From: Planctomycetota bacterium
GTDB taxonomy: Bacteria > Planctomycetota > Phycisphaerae > UBA1845 > PWPN01
DNA length: 64,000 nt
NCBI GenBank assembly: GCA_022711465.1
Contig: JAKLEZ010000010.1
Coordinates: forward strand, 1 to 64,000
Reading direction: 5' to 3'
Positions 1-10,059 of the stretch are shown one piece after another. The notes below the pieces were generated by a model. The model saw only the letters and a list, made by a program, of their open reading frames with translations. It was not told the origin of the DNA and searched no databases. Each line of letters starts with the position of its first letter. The first letter of the stretch is position 1. The translations under genes were made by a program, and so were the position numbers.

Positions 1-269
1 CACGTGGTCAGCCAACCGCGTTTGCTCAAGCCCCTCCATCCCGTCGGTCCCCGGCGTCAACCGACCCAACATGTGATCGGCCAAGGGCTCCCTGCACTCG
101 GGCAATCAGGGGGGAGACTTCAGTCGTCGGGCCCTTGCATTTGCCCGCTCCGGTGGTATCTTGCAGTTGCGAGGCATGCGATCCGCACCCGCGTCGCGAG
201 CATCACGGAATTGCGCAGGGGTGCGACTCGATGGTGCGGATGAGGTCGCAAGTCCTTGGCAGACGAAGC

Positions 270-353
270 GCCGAAGTGGCGGAATTGGCAGACGCGCGGG
301 ATTCAAAATCCCGTCCTGGCAACAGGGTGAGGGTTCGATTCCCTCCTTCGGCA
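270..353 (+). tRNA. tRNA-Leu (anticodon CAA)
   Basis: The acceptor stem GCCGAAG (270-276) pairs with CTTCGGC (346-352), followed by discriminator A. The anticodon stem CGGGA/TCCCG encloses the loop TTCAAAA, giving anticodon CAA (reads UUG). A long variable arm and the T-loop GGTTCGATTCC are present, as expected for a class II tRNA-Leu. The 3' CCA is not encoded. Confidence 0.95.
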
Positions 354-850
354 GTCTTTCCTAGCCCACCAGCAGAGTTCCACCTACCCAGGATGAGATG
401 GATTGCTTGAGGGATAGCCGCTGGACCGGTGAGCACGGATTCGTGGGCTTCGGTCTTCGGGCCGTTGCGGCGTGATCCGTTGAGCGACGCGGGAGATGAA
501 GCCGGTTATGGGACGAGGAATCCGCGGCGTCGTCTTGTGCTTCGCCTCAAAGCCCGAGGGTCCCTATCACGTTTTACCGAAGCAGCTAAAACGCCCCACC
601 CACCGAGACGATGTAGAGACGGGCTGGTTCAGTTGCCGGGGACGGCAACCGGTTCCATTGGGGAGCGATCTAGCGTGGGGCATTGCGGCCCGTTGCGTCA
701 CCCTCTGGTGCAGGCGGCACCTCGGCTCCGTTTCGGGCACCAACGGCAAGCAGGTGGGAGGTTGCGCGGCGCGAGCAAACGCGGACAGAGGTGGGGGTCG
801 GATCTGAATCAGGCTGATCACAGTCGCCCCGCTAGCGGAGATCGGCACGA
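354..850. other. intergenic region upstream of the signalling operon
   Basis: About 500 bases lie between tRNA-Leu and the first operon gene, with no convincing coding sequence. The only visible structure is a small perfect hairpin at 632-649 (GTTGCC, six-base loop, GGCAAC). It has no U-tract, so it is not an obvious terminator. The operon promoter is presumably here, but I could not pick a convincing -35/-10 pair. Confidence 0.4.
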
Positions 851-2122
851 ATGGGTGGAGCATCGCAGGTACCAGTGACGCTGCCGACAGAGCGGGAGAC
901 TGCCCATTTCTGCGGCGTCGGGCAGCCCGAAGCGGTGGTGACGGCCGCCCGGCCCAATCCCCGAGCCCCGGCCAGCTCGATCCTCGTGGCCGAGGACGAC
1001 CCCGACAACCAAGCCCTGATCGAGCTCCTGCTGCAGCGTGCCGGGTACCGGGTCACCCTGGCCTCTGATGGCGACGAAGTGTTTGGTCTGCTCGAGTCGT
1101 GCCGGCCGGAGTTATTGCTGTTGGACTGCCAGATGCCGCGGATGGACGGGCCGGAGGTGTGTGCCCGCCTCAAGCAGGACCCCTACTGGGCGGATGTGCC
1201 GGTCATCTTCCTATCGATGTTCTCGGACCCCCGGGACAAGGTTCGCGGATTTGAGGCCGGCGGCGCGGACTACGTGACCAAGCCGATCGAGGAGCTGGAG
1301 CTTCTCGCCCGGATTCGCAACCAGTTGGAGCTTGCCCGCAACCGTCAGACGCTCAAGAAGAAGGTATCGATTTACGAGGCCCTCACCCAGGAGCAGATGG
1401 CTCGGCTGGACGAGATTCGCACCGGCCAGGAATCACTGCTCACCTCGCCGTGGGCGTTCCCGGAACTGAAAGCGGCGGTGCGGTTCACACCGGCCCACGA
1501 GGCGGGCGGTGACTTCTACGAGATCACCCGTTTCGAGGACGGCGAGTTTGGATTCCTGGTCACCGACGTGGCCGGACACGACTTGAGCGTGCCCTTCATC
1601 ACCGGAGCGTTGAAGGCCTTGTCGGTCACCTTTCTGAAGGATGGTCTGAGTCCGACGGACACGATGACGATGCTCAATGCCAGCCTGTGTGCCTTTCTGA
1701 CCGAGGAGCGGTACGTCACCGGATGCTACGCCAAGTACTCGCGGGAGCGGAGGGAAGTGGAACTGATCAACGCCGGGCATCCACCGGCCCTGTTTCAGAG
1801 CACTGACCGGAAGTGTGAGTTTGTGAATCTCTCCGGAGACGCGCTGGGCTTGCTCGAGTGCGTCCGGTTCGAGACGCGAACGCTCCAGGTTCAGCCGGGG
1901 GACCGGCTCTTCCTCTACAGCGATGGCTTGATCGAGGGGTACCGCGATGCGCTCGGTCGGCGCGGGCGTCCGACGTGGGGCATGAAGCAGATGCAGCGTT
2001 GTGTCGAGAGTCTTCGGTCCAAGAACATCACCGAGACCGTTGATGCGATTGTGGATGAACTCCTGGACGAGACTGGAGGCATGGTCGAGGACGACATCCT
2101 GGTTCTAGGGGTTGAGTTCTGA
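851..2122 (+). CDS. response regulator with PP2C/SpoIIE-type (RsbU-like) serine phosphatase output
   Basis: The protein has 423 residues. An N-terminal receiver domain (about 40-165) has the acidic pair in AEDDPDN, the phospho-acceptor D92 in LLLLDCQMPRMDG and the TKP lysine. A short coiled linker (about 170-195) joins it to a SpoIIE/PP2C phosphatase domain (about 200-423) with the metal-binding signatures AGGDFYEI, VTDVAGHD, INAGHPPA and LYSDGLIEG. In this family, phosphorylation of the receiver controls dephosphorylation of an STAS anti-anti-sigma protein, and such a protein lies two genes downstream. It is the first gene of the 851-16815 operon. A GCGGAG sequence about ten bases before the ATG supports this start, although an in-frame GTG at 875 is possible. 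Confidence 0.93.
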   Translation: MGGASQVPVTLPTERETAHFCGVGQPEAVVTAARPNPRAPASSILVAEDDPDNQALIELLLQRAGYRVTLASDGDEVFGLLESCRPELLLLDCQMPRMDGPEVCARLKQDPYWADVPVIFLSMFSDPRDKVRGFEAGGADYVTKPIEELELLARIRNQLELARNRQTLKKKVSIYEALTQEQMARLDEIRTGQESLLTSPWAFPELKAAVRFTPAHEAGGDFYEITRFEDGEFGFLVTDVAGHDLSVPFITGALKALSVTFLKDGLSPTDTMTMLNASLCAFLTEERYVTGCYAKYSRERREVELINAGHPPALFQSTDRKCEFVNLSGDALGLLECVRFETRTLQVQPGDRLFLYSDGLIEGYRDALGRRGRPTWGMKQMQRCVESLRSKNITETVDAIVDELLDETGGMVEDDILVLGVEF

Positions 2123-2160
2123 GATCGAGCATGGCAGCTCGGCCCTAACGAGGGCGGAAC

Positions 2161-2613
2161 ATGTTTGAGACGACGCAAAACGAAGGCAAGCTCCACCTGC
2201 GGATGTCCGCCACTTTGGAGAATATCGACCGGGCGGACGAGGCCATGGTCGAGTTTCTGAAGAGCCGCGATGCCCCGGTGGACATGTTTGCGGTGCGGAT
2301 CCTGTTGAGAGAGGGGATGCTCAACGCCGTGGTTCACGGCAGCGGGCAGGATCCGGATCTACCGGTGACGATGGACGTCGAGCTGGATGCTGAGGGCGTC
2401 GGCCTGACGATCGAGGACACCGGGCCGGGCTTCATCTGGCAGAACCGATCTGCGAGTTTTGATCTGATGGGAGACGGCGGGCGGGGCATTCCGCTGATGC
2501 AGATGTACGCATCGCGGATGGCCTTCAATGACTCTGGGAACAAGGTGTCGTTCTGGCGCAAGTACCGCGAGGCGGAGGTGTGCCAGGGCGCGACTCATGG
2601 AGAATGCCAATGA
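2161..2613 (+). CDS. RsbW/SpoIIAB-like anti-sigma ATP-binding protein (HATPase_c)
   Basis: This 150-residue protein has a GHKL ATPase fold: the N-box in REGMLNAVVHG, the G1 box EDTGPGF and the G2 box GDGGRGIPLM. Stand-alone proteins of this size next to a PP2C phosphatase and an STAS protein are the serine-kinase/anti-sigma arm of partner switches. They phosphorylate the STAS partner on Ser and sequester a sigma factor or another target when the partner is phosphorylated. It starts 38 bases after the phosphatase gene and overlaps the STAS gene by four bases (ATGA). The target cannot be read from the sequence, because no sigma-B-type factor is adjacent. Confidence 0.88.
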   Translation: MFETTQNEGKLHLRMSATLENIDRADEAMVEFLKSRDAPVDMFAVRILLREGMLNAVVHGSGQDPDLPVTMDVELDAEGVGLTIEDTGPGFIWQNRSASFDLMGDGGRGIPLMQMYASRMAFNDSGNKVSFWRKYREAEVCQGATHGECQ

Positions 2614-2918
2614 CACAGACAGGCGCGACAGCGGAAGCGTTCGTGGTCAAACCCGGGCGCGACATCGTCATTTCCTACGTGGAGACGTTCCGAAGGGAGT
2701 TGCTGACCCTGATCGATCAGGGTCATCTGAACCTGGTGATCGATCTGGACGGGGTGAGCATGATTGACTCCAAGGGACTGGCCATTTTCATGCTCTGCTA
2801 CAAGAGCCTTTCCGCCAAGGGCGGTAAGCTGACCGTACTCACCAACGATCAGGATCTGCGTTACCTCTTCAAGGTCATGCGTATGGATGAGATGTTCACC
2901 GTGACCGAGAGTCTCTAG
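2610..2918 (+). CDS. STAS-domain anti-anti-sigma factor (RsbV/SpoIIAA-like)
   Basis: This is a single STAS domain of about 102 residues. The motif MIDSKGLAIFM holds the expected phosphorylatable serine (S54 with the chosen start), matching the DS-G-L signature of SpoIIAA/RsbV. The start at 2610 is preferred because GGAGA sits seven bases upstream and the ATG overlaps the previous stop (ATGA). GTG or ATG codons at 2580 and 2604 are in frame but have poorer spacing. Together with the two preceding genes it forms a complete phosphatase/kinase/antagonist switch. The cheA gene begins 46 bases later, so the switch output is probably tied to the chemosensory proteins. Confidence 0.9.
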   Translation: MTQTGATAEAFVVKPGRDIVISYVETFRRELLTLIDQGHLNLVIDLDGVSMIDSKGLAIFMLCYKSLSAKGGKLTVLTNDQDLRYLFKVMRMDEMFTVTESL

Positions 2919-2964
2919 CCAGAGCCTTCACCGACCGATCGGACCGTCAAACGTCAGGAGCGTC

Positions 2965-5900
2965 ATGATGTCAATGAGCAACAACGAAGTCGTCGCGGAG
3001 TTCATCGTCGAATCGCAGGAGCACCTGGCTGACATCGAGAACCAGCTTCTGGCAATCGAAGCCGGCGGCGCGGCCATCGACCTCGAACTCGTCAACACGG
3101 TGTTCCGCTCGATCCACTCCATCAAGGGGGCCTCGGGCTTCCTGGGCTTTACGGCCATCGGCGAGCTGTCGCACAGCATGGAGAACGTGCTGAACCTGAT
3201 GCGGGGCAAGGAACTGGTCCCGACGTCGGAGACCATCGACGTGCTGCTGAAGGCGGCGGACGTGCTCCGCGGCATGATCAACGTGGCGGAGCAGTCGAAC
3301 GGCACTGACGTCTCCGCCCACGTGACGGCCCTCAAGCGGATCATCGAAGGCGGGACGACGCCCGCGGTCCAGACGAGCATGAAACAGACCACGGAGATCC
3401 CGGGCCCCGGCGGCATCGTTCTGCGGGTGACCGAACACGTGCTGGCAACCCAGCGGACCATCGGCCACCGGCTGTACCTGGTCAGCATCGACCTGATCTC
3501 GGAGGTGGAGGCCAAGGGCATGACCCCTCTGGCCTGGGTCAAAGGACTGCTCAGTTTCGCCGAGCTGCTCGACTCGCGCCTGGACCTGGTCGACGGCGGT
3601 GGGCTCGACTCGGAACTGCCCGGGGCGATGCGGTTCGTGGCCCTGATCGGAACGGTCCTGGAGGATCCGGAAATCGTGGCCACGGCCTGCAAGGTGCCCG
3701 TGACGCAGGTTCAGCCGGCCAACATGGACCAGGCTGCGCCGGCCCCGGCGACCGCCCCCCACCCCCCCGCCACCGCCGGTCCGGCCGCGACGCGTACCGC
3801 CGCAGCCGACACCACCGCGACCCCAGTGCCCCAGGCGTCCGCCTTGGTCGAGCCGACCGCTGCCGTAGCGGCTCCACGAATCCACCAGGAAGCCCCGCCA
3901 CCGGTGCCCAAGGAGCCGGTGGCTGCGGCCCCCGCGGCCGGCGTGAGTGGTTCGACCACAGGACCGGGTACCGCGGCGACCAGCACCGGCGGGACGGAGA
4001 CCAGCATTCGCGTATCCGTCGGGCTGCTCGACCATTTGATGAACCTGGCCGGCGAACTGGTTCTGGGGCGCAACCAGCTCCTGCAAATGATCGCCACCAA
4101 TGACCAGAGCGGCCTGGAATCGGTGGGCGGCCGGCTCAATCAGGTCACCAGCGAGCTGCAGGAAGCGATCATGCAGACCCGCATGCAGCCGATCGGCTCG
4201 GTGTTCAGCAAGTTTCCGCGGGTGGTACGAGACCTGAGCAGCAAGCTCGGCAAGCAGTGCGAGCTGGTCGTGGAAGGCAAGGATGTGGAGCTGGACAAGT
4301 CGATCATCGAGGCCATCGGCGATCCACTCACCCACCTGATCCGCAATTCGGTCGATCACGGGGTCGAGCGGCCGGAGGTCCGTACCGCCAAGGGCAAGAA
4401 GGCCTCGGGCACGGTGGTGCTGCGGGCCTTTCACCAGGCGGGGAAGGTCAATATCACCATCACCGACGACGGGGCGGGAATTGACGCCGAGAGACTCAAG
4501 GCCAAGGCGATCGAAAAGGGCCTGATCACGGCCAGTGCCGCCCGGGAGATGAGCGAACGGGATGCGATCCGGCTCATTTTCCACCCCGGTTTCTCCATGG
4601 CCGAAAAGGTCACCGACGTCAGCGGGCGCGGGGTGGGCATGGACGTCGTCAAGACCAACATCCAGAAGGCCGGGGGAACAGTCGATGTCGAGACCCAGGT
4701 CGGGGCCGGCACCACGATCAGCATCAAATTGCCGCTCACCCTGGCGATCATCCCGTCGTTGATCGTGCGATGCGGGGAGGAGCGCTACGCCATCCCGCAG
4801 GTCAACATCAGCGAGCTGGTGCGGATCAAGGCGACGGAAGCGGCCTCGAAGATCGAACGCGTCAGCGGTGCGGAAGTGCTCCGGCTTCGAGGCAACCTGT
4901 TGCCGCTCGTCCGACTCAGCAAAGCCCTGGGGATTCAGTCGAAACGACTGGACCCGCTCCCGGCCACGATGGAGGACAACCTGCGCGAGAACCTCGCGGA
5001 CCGCAGAAGCGGGCAGGCCGCGCCGCCGGAGATCGAGGAGCATCGATCCGGTGCCGACCGGCGCACGGACACCGCGGCCGGCGCCCTGAACATCATCGTG
5101 GTGGAGACCGGGCACCTGCGTTACGGCATGATCGTGGACGGGCTCCACGATTCGGAGGAGATTGTGGTGAAGCCGCTCGGCTCGCACCTCAAAGGCACCC
5201 CATGCCTGGCGGGAGCGACGATCCTGGGCGACGGGCGGGTAGCCCTGATTCTGGACATTGCCGGCATCGCGTCTCACTGTCAATTGGCCGTACCTGAAAC
5301 CGAAGATGAAGCCGAGGCGACCGGACAAGGGGCGAGCGGCTCGGGCGAGACGCATACCCTGCTGCTGTTCACCAACGATCCGAGCGAGCAATTCGGCGTT
5401 CCGATGGGCCTCATTGCCCGGATCGAGCGCATTCGCACATCGCAGATCGACAGTGTCGGCGGCCAGGACATCCTGCAGTACCGCGGCACCTCGCTGCCGC
5501 TGCTCAGCCTGGATCAGCACATCAAGGCCAAGCCTCGACCGCAGCAGGACACGGTCTACGTGGTGGTCTTCCGGGCCGCGAAACAGGAGATCGGTCTGAT
5601 CGCGCCGAATCTGGTCGACATCCGCGAGGTCGACGCCGAGGTGGACACGATCACGTTCCACCAGCCGGGCGTGATGGGCTCCATGGTCATCGACGGCAAA
5701 GCCACACGGCTGGTGGATCTGTTCGAGCTGGCCCGCACGGCGCATCCCGACTGGTTCACGGGCCAGACCGCATCCGACCAGGGCCTGAAGGCCAAGCCCC
5801 GGCTGCTGCTGGCCGAAGACTCCGCCTTCTTCCGCAACCAGCTCCACGGATTCCTGACCGACGAGGGTTTCGAGGTCGTCGCCTGCGAGGACGGTCAGGT

Positions 5901-6222
5901 GGCCTGGGACAAGCTCCAGGCGGCCGACGAGCCTTTCAGCGCGGTCGTCACCGACATCGAGATGCCCAACATGGACGGGTACGACCTGACCCGCCACATC
6001 AAGCAGAGCCCGCTCTACAGCCACCTGCCGGTCATCGCGGTCACCTCGCTGGGCGGCCAGGAGGACATGCGCCGGGGCAAGGAAGTGGGCGTGGATGAAT
6101 ACCAGGTCAAGCTGGACCGCGACCAGTTGATCGCGGCCATCCGCAGACTGTGGAAGGCAACGAATCCGACCCGGGGTGCGTCCCAGGGGGCGACCCCGTC
6201 CCAGACCAGGAGGTCACGATGA
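2965..6222 (+). CDS. cheA: chemotaxis-type histidine kinase CheA with two CheW-like modules and a C-terminal receiver
   Basis: The protein has 1085 residues. Domain order: Hpt domain with the phospho-accepting H51 in RSIHSIKGASGF; a P2-like segment (about 150-265); a Pro/Ala-rich linker (about 265-345); the P3 dimerisation helices (VGLLDHLMNLAGELVLGRN); a CheA-type ATPase domain with LIRNSVDHGVE, TDDGAGID and GRGVGMDVV; a CheW-like P5 domain (about 610-790); a second CheW-like module (about 800-935, LLFTNDPSEQFGVPMGLI); and a receiver domain with D997 in VVTDIEMPNMDG. The second CheW-like module plus fused receiver is longer than E. coli CheA and resembles alternative-function or gliding-type systems. 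The stop overlaps the cheW start (ATGA). Confidence 0.95.
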   Translation: MMSMSNNEVVAEFIVESQEHLADIENQLLAIEAGGAAIDLELVNTVFRSIHSIKGASGFLGFTAIGELSHSMENVLNLMRGKELVPTSETIDVLLKAADVLRGMINVAEQSNGTDVSAHVTALKRIIEGGTTPAVQTSMKQTTEIPGPGGIVLRVTEHVLATQRTIGHRLYLVSIDLISEVEAKGMTPLAWVKGLLSFAELLDSRLDLVDGGGLDSELPGAMRFVALIGTVLEDPEIVATACKVPVTQVQPANMDQAAPAPATAPHPPATAGPAATRTAAADTTATPVPQASALVEPTAAVAAPRIHQEAPPPVPKEPVAAAPAAGVSGSTTGPGTAATSTGGTETSIRVSVGLLDHLMNLAGELVLGRNQLLQMIATNDQSGLESVGGRLNQVTSELQEAIMQTRMQPIGSVFSKFPRVVRDLSSKLGKQCELVVEGKDVELDKSIIEAIGDPLTHLIRNSVDHGVERPEVRTAKGKKASGTVVLRAFHQAGKVNITITDDGAGIDAERLKAKAIEKGLITASAAREMSERDAIRLIFHPGFSMAEKVTDVSGRGVGMDVVKTNIQKAGGTVDVETQVGAGTTISIKLPLTLAIIPSLIVRCGEERYAIPQVNISELVRIKATEAASKIERVSGAEVLRLRGNLLPLVRLSKALGIQSKRLDPLPATMEDNLRENLADRRSGQAAPPEIEEHRSGADRRTDTAAGALNIIVVETGHLRYGMIVDGLHDSEEIVVKPLGSHLKGTPCLAGATILGDGRVALILDIAGIASHCQLAVPETEDEAEATGQGASGSGETHTLLLFTNDPSEQFGVPMGLIARIERIRTSQIDSVGGQDILQYRGTSLPLLSLDQHIKAKPRPQQDTVYVVVFRAAKQEIGLIAPNLVDIREVDAEVDTITFHQPGVMGSMVIDGKATRLVDLFELARTAHPDWFTGQTASDQGLKAKPRLLLAEDSAFFRNQLHGFLTDEGFEVVACEDGQVAWDKLQAADEPFSAVVTDIEMPNMDGYDLTRHIKQSPLYSHLPVIAVTSLGGQEDMRRGKEVGVDEYQVKLDRDQLIAAIRRLWKATNPTRGASQGATPSQTRRSR

Positions 6223-6698
6223 GTACCGCGACACTGACGCCGCCTCGGAATCTGGCCCAGGAGATGGAGTACGCCACGTTCTATGTGGGCGACATCCTGC
6301 TGGGTGTGGACATCGGACAGATGGAGGAGATCAATCGTCAACTCGAAGTCACCGTAGTGCCGCACGCGCCGCCGTTTGTGCGCGGCGTGGTGAATCTGCG
6401 CGGCGAGGTGGTCACGGTAGTTGACCCACGGGTCATTCTGGGACTTCCCGTCACGGAGGTCTCGGCAACCAGCCGCACCGTGATCGTGCGCCACAAAGGC
6501 GAGCAGATCGGCCTACTGGTCGATCGAATCGCGGACGTCGTCCGCATCTCGGTAGGCGAGATGGAGCCCCCGCCAGCCAACGTGGGCGGTGTGGAGGGGC
6601 GCTTCTTCAAAGGAGTCTACAAGCTGCAGACGGAGTTGCTGATCGTTCTGGATGTGGAGACAGCCTTATCCGCGCCGACCAGTGATCGTCAGGCGTAG
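6219..6698 (+). CDS. cheW: chemotaxis coupling protein CheW
   Basis: This 159-residue CheW-domain protein has the typical FYVGDILLGVDIGQMEEI beginning, the PPFVRGVVNLRGEVVTVVD core and IGLLVDRIADVV. It would couple the chemoreceptor to CheA in membrane arrays. The start at 6219 overlaps the cheA stop (ATGA) and has a perfect AGGAGG at 6208-6213, five bases upstream. The receptor gene follows after about 125 bases. Confidence 0.95.
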   Translation: MSTATLTPPRNLAQEMEYATFYVGDILLGVDIGQMEEINRQLEVTVVPHAPPFVRGVVNLRGEVVTVVDPRVILGLPVTEVSATSRTVIVRHKGEQIGLLVDRIADVVRISVGEMEPPPANVGGVEGRFFKGVYKLQTELLIVLDVETALSAPTSDRQA

Positions 6699-6823
6699 CG
6701 ATCAAGGCATGGTCTGACCATGGGGCGGGGTGAACCCGCCGTGCCGGAGACATGTTGGAACCGCGGGCCACGCTACCAGGCAAAGGCCAGCAAGACACAA
6801 TCGTAGAGAAAGCAGGGACAAAT

Positions 6824-9811
6824 ATGAAACTCCAGAACAAACTGACCGGAACAAGTGTGGGACTGATGCTCCTGTCGGTGGCCGTGGTCGCGGGCATCGC
6901 GCTGTGGGCATTCGTTCAATCGAGCCGCACGGCGGTATCGACAGCCAGGACCGCGATACAGTCGCAGACCAGCGAGGTCCTGGCTACCGGCGTGCGCGCC
7001 CAGGTGAGAGACCTTGACAACCTGGTCAAGCGTGTCGAGAACGACGCTCGGCGGCTGGCCGAATCGCCGAACTTCGTCGGCTACATCACCTGCAAGGCGG
7101 GAACGAACGAGCTCTGGAACGAAATCGGCATGAAGGAAGCCGGCCGGATCCTGGAGGGAATCGAGAACACCTGTGCCGTCCAGCGGGCGTTCCTGCAGGA
7201 GATTCTGGAGCACAACATCGTCGTCGCCGAGCACGTGCTGGCACGTCACGGACGCATCGGATTTTCCGAACAGAAAGCGGAATGGAAGGCGGTCAATCAG
7301 TTCAACAAGACGGAGACAACCGTCTCGCTGCCGCGTCTGACCATCGGTGACAAGACGCTTGAAAGCAACTCCGACCCGAAGACTCCATCCCCGGTGGTGG
7401 ACGAAGTGGTGACTCAAGTCAGCGGTTCGTGCACGATCTTCCAGCGAATGAACGAGACCGGCGACATGCTCCGCGTGGCCACGACGGTAACCAACACCTT
7501 GGGCCAGCGAGCGATCGGAACGTACATTCCGGTGACCCAACCGGACGGAACGCCCAACCCGGTCCTGGCGTCGGTCCTGGCCGGCAAGCAGTATTCAGGC
7601 CGGGCCTTCGTGGTAGACGCCTGGAACTCTGCCGTCTACAAGCCTCTGAAAAACGAGAAAGAGCAAGTGGTAGGCCTGCTCTACGTGGGGGTGAAGGAGC
7701 AGGAGACCGCGACCACCCTCCAGGACATTGCCAAGATCAAGGTCGGCAAGACCGGCTACCCGTTCGTGATGGACTCCAAGGGCATTCTGATCAGCCACCC
7801 CAAGACCGAGCTGATCGGCAAGGATACAATCAAGGACCTGAACCTGGCGTCATTCAAGGAGATCCTCGAGAGACGTTCCGCCGACAAGACCCAGCGGCTA
7901 TCCTACACATTCGAGAACCGTGACAAGTTCGTGCTCTACAAGTACTATCAGCCCTGGGACTGGATTGTCTGCGTCAGCGGCAATTGGGACGAGTTCAGCG
8001 CCACCGCGGCGGAGTCGGCCGGCAAACTCCTCGCCCAAGAGCTCAAAACACTGAGCAACCTCTCTTCGCTCACCTTCAAGAACGAGCGGAAGCCGATCTA
8101 CAGCCAGATTCGCTGCATGAGCGCCAAGGGCGACGAGCTTATCAGGATTCAGAAGGGCGAGGAGCAGAAGGACCTGGGCAACAAGTCGGATGCCGCGTGG
8201 TTCCAGGAAGCCACCAAGCTCAAGGCGGGCGAAGTCTACCTCGCGCCGGTGGAGGTTGCGGCAAACACCCAGGAGGTGGAACTCAGGGCGGTCTCGCCCG
8301 TCTACCAGGGAGACAAGCTGCTCGGCGTGGCAGCGCTCAGCATGGATTGGAGCATCACCCGCGACGTCATTGCCCAGACGACCTACGGCAAGACCGGATA
8401 TGCCTACGTCATGAACGACAAGGGCCTCCTCGTCAGCCATCCGAAGTACTCGCTCATCGACAACGTCAACATCGGCGACGCCAAGTACGGGCCGCTTGCC
8501 GACCTGGTCAAGACGCACATGAGCAAGGGCGAGCAAGGGCAAAACCAGTATATGTTCGAAGGCATTGAGAAGTGCGTCGCCTACGAGCCGCTGAAGATCG
8601 GAGCATTCACCTACTCCGTGGCCGTCACTGAGCCAATCGAGGAAGCCATGGCGATCGCCAACAACCTTGCCGCCGAAGGCGACAAGAACGCCACGGCGAC
8701 CATTAAGAAGATCTCGCTGTCGGCGCTGGCCGTGATCGTGATAGGCGTCTTCGTCAGCCTGGCCACCGCTCGCCGCATTGCCAACCCGATGCGGCGACTG
8801 GCCCTCGCTCTCCAGGACATCGCCCAGGGGGAAGGCGACCTGACCAGGCGTCTGGAAGTCAAGACCAAGGACGAGATCGGCGACGTGGCAAACTGGTTCA
8901 ACGTCTTCCTGGACAAGCTCCAGGGCATCATCAAGAAGATCTCGGAGAATGCGCACACCTTGGCCGGGGCCTCGACCGAACTGTCGTCCACCGCAACTCA
9001 GCTGGCCGGCGGGGCCGAGGAGACAACCGCTCAGTCGGCCACCGTGGCGGCCGCGGCGGAGGAGATGTCCGCGAACATGAACACCATCGCGGCGGCCGGC
9101 GACGAGATGTCGACCAATGTCAAGACCGTGGCTGCGGCCATCGAGGAGATGACCGCGAGCATCGGCGAGGTGGCCCGCAATGCCGAGCAGGCGGCCAGCG
9201 TGGCCGAGAACGCCACCCAGCTGGCCAACACGAGCAACCAGAAGATCAGCCAGTTGGGATCGGCCGCGGATGCCATCGGGAAGGTCGTCGAGGTCATTCA
9301 GGACATCGCTGAGCAGACCAACCTCCTGGCCCTGAACGCGACGATCGAGGCGGCCCGGGCCGGCGACGCGGGCAAGGGTTTTGCCGTGGTCGCCACCGAG
9401 GTCAAGGAGCTGGCCAAGCAGACTGCCGAGGCCACCGAGGACATCCGCAAGCGGATCGGGGCCATTCAGAGCTCGACCGGGGAGGCGGTGACGTCCATTG
9501 CCGAAATTACCAAGGTCATCGGCAAGGTCAACGAGGTCTCGCGCACGATCGCCTCGGCGGTGGAGGAGCAGTCCATCACCACCAAGGAAATCGCCCAGAA
9601 CGTGGCCCATACGGCCGCAGGCTCGAGCACGGTCTCGCAGGGCGTGGCCCAATCGGCGACGGCGAGCCAGGAAATCACCCGGAACATGGTCGGAGTCGAT
9701 ACCGCCGCCAAGCAGACTGCCCAGGGGGCGGCACAGACCCAGGCCGCCGGTCAGGAACTATCCAAGCTGGCCGAGGAGCTGCAGTCCCTCGTCGGGCAGT
9801 TCAAGGTCTGA
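6824..9811 (+). CDS. methyl-accepting chemotaxis protein with large double-Cache sensor
   Basis: With the start at 6824 (AGGGA just upstream) the protein is 995 residues; an ATG 24 codons earlier is possible. TM1 spans about residues 7-30. It is followed by an unusually long periplasmic region of nearly 600 residues holding two Cache-type units, shown by the paired motifs [19 protein letters not shown] and [21 protein letters not shown]2 lies at about 626-650, then a HAMP domain and an MCP signalling domain with the hairpin tip [20 protein letters not shown]. It is the only receptor in the operon and presumably senses a small extracellular ligand; the ligand cannot be predicted. Confidence 0.95.
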   Translation: MKLQNKLTGTSVGLMLLSVAVVAGIALWAFVQSSRTAVSTARTAIQSQTSEVLATGVRAQVRDLDNLVKRVENDARRLAESPNFVGYITCKAGTNELWNEIGMKEAGRILEGIENTCAVQRAFLQEILEHNIVVAEHVLARHGRIGFSEQKAEWKAVNQFNKTETTVSLPRLTIGDKTLESNSDPKTPSPVVDEVVTQVSGSCTIFQRMNETGDMLRVATTVTNTLGQRAIGTYIPVTQPDGTPNPVLASVLAGKQYSGRAFVVDAWNSAVYKPLKNEKEQVVGLLYVGVKEQETATTLQDIAKIKVGKTGYPFVMDSKGILISHPKTELIGKDTIKDLNLASFKEILERRSADKTQRLSYTFENRDKFVLYKYYQPWDWIVCVSGNWDEFSATAAESAGKLLAQELKTLSNLSSLTFKNERKPIYSQIRCMSAKGDELIRIQKGEEQKDLGNKSDAAWFQEATKLKAGEVYLAPVEVAANTQEVELRAVSPVYQGDKLLGVAALSMDWSITRDVIAQTTYGKTGYAYVMNDKGLLVSHPKYSLIDNVNIGDAKYGPLADLVKTHMSKGEQGQNQYMFEGIEKCVAYEPLKIGAFTYSVAVTEPIEEAMAIANNLAAEGDKNATATIKKISLSALAVIVIGVFVSLATARRIANPMRRLALALQDIAQGEGDLTRRLEVKTKDEIGDVANWFNVFLDKLQGIIKKISENAHTLAGASTELSSTATQLAGGAEETTAQSATVAAAAEEMSANMNTIAAAGDEMSTNVKTVAAAIEEMTASIGEVARNAEQAASVAENATQLANTSNQKISQLGSAADAIGKVVEVIQDIAEQTNLLALNATIEAARAGDAGKGFAVVATEVKELAKQTAEATEDIRKRIGAIQSSTGEAVTSIAEITKVIGKVNEVSRTIASAVEEQSITTKEIAQNVAHTAAGSSTVSQGVAQSATASQEITRNMVGVDTAAKQTAQGAAQTQAAGQELSKLAEELQSLVGQFKV

Positions 9812-10059
9812 GCCCGAGCTACGCGTCTCGATCTCCCCGGGGGAACCGTCTCCGGGGAGACGAGAGCGGCATGAGGATTGATGGCCGAGGCATCCCGACG
9901 GCGATTGAGACTTGTGCGAAGGGAGGCCGATGGCCTGACAGGAGTCGTGAGCAAGGGGCAGCAAGCGGCGGGCACTTGTGGGACGGTTCGGACTTCGAGC
10001 GCAAGCGGTGCAGGCCCGAGAACGTATCGCCGGGGCTCGGCCTCAGCGGAGGACCTTAC

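Noticed and set aside
632..649. Small hairpin as a terminator of the tRNA gene
   Set aside because: It lies nearly 280 bases after the tRNA and has no U-tract.
429..878. Open frame between tRNA-Leu and the signalling operon
   Set aside because: Arg/Gly/Ser-rich translation, no ribosome binding site and no family resemblance.
2971..6024. Long minus-strand open frame (about 1017 codons) antisense to cheA
   Set aside because: The translation is rich in Arg/Gly/His/Asp with no domain motifs. It is explained by high third-position GC of the real gene on the other strand.
7898..9652. Long minus-strand open frame antisense to the chemoreceptor
   Set aside because: Low-complexity Gly/Leu/Asp translation mirroring the MCP coding bias. 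The plus strand has clear HAMP and MCP signatures.
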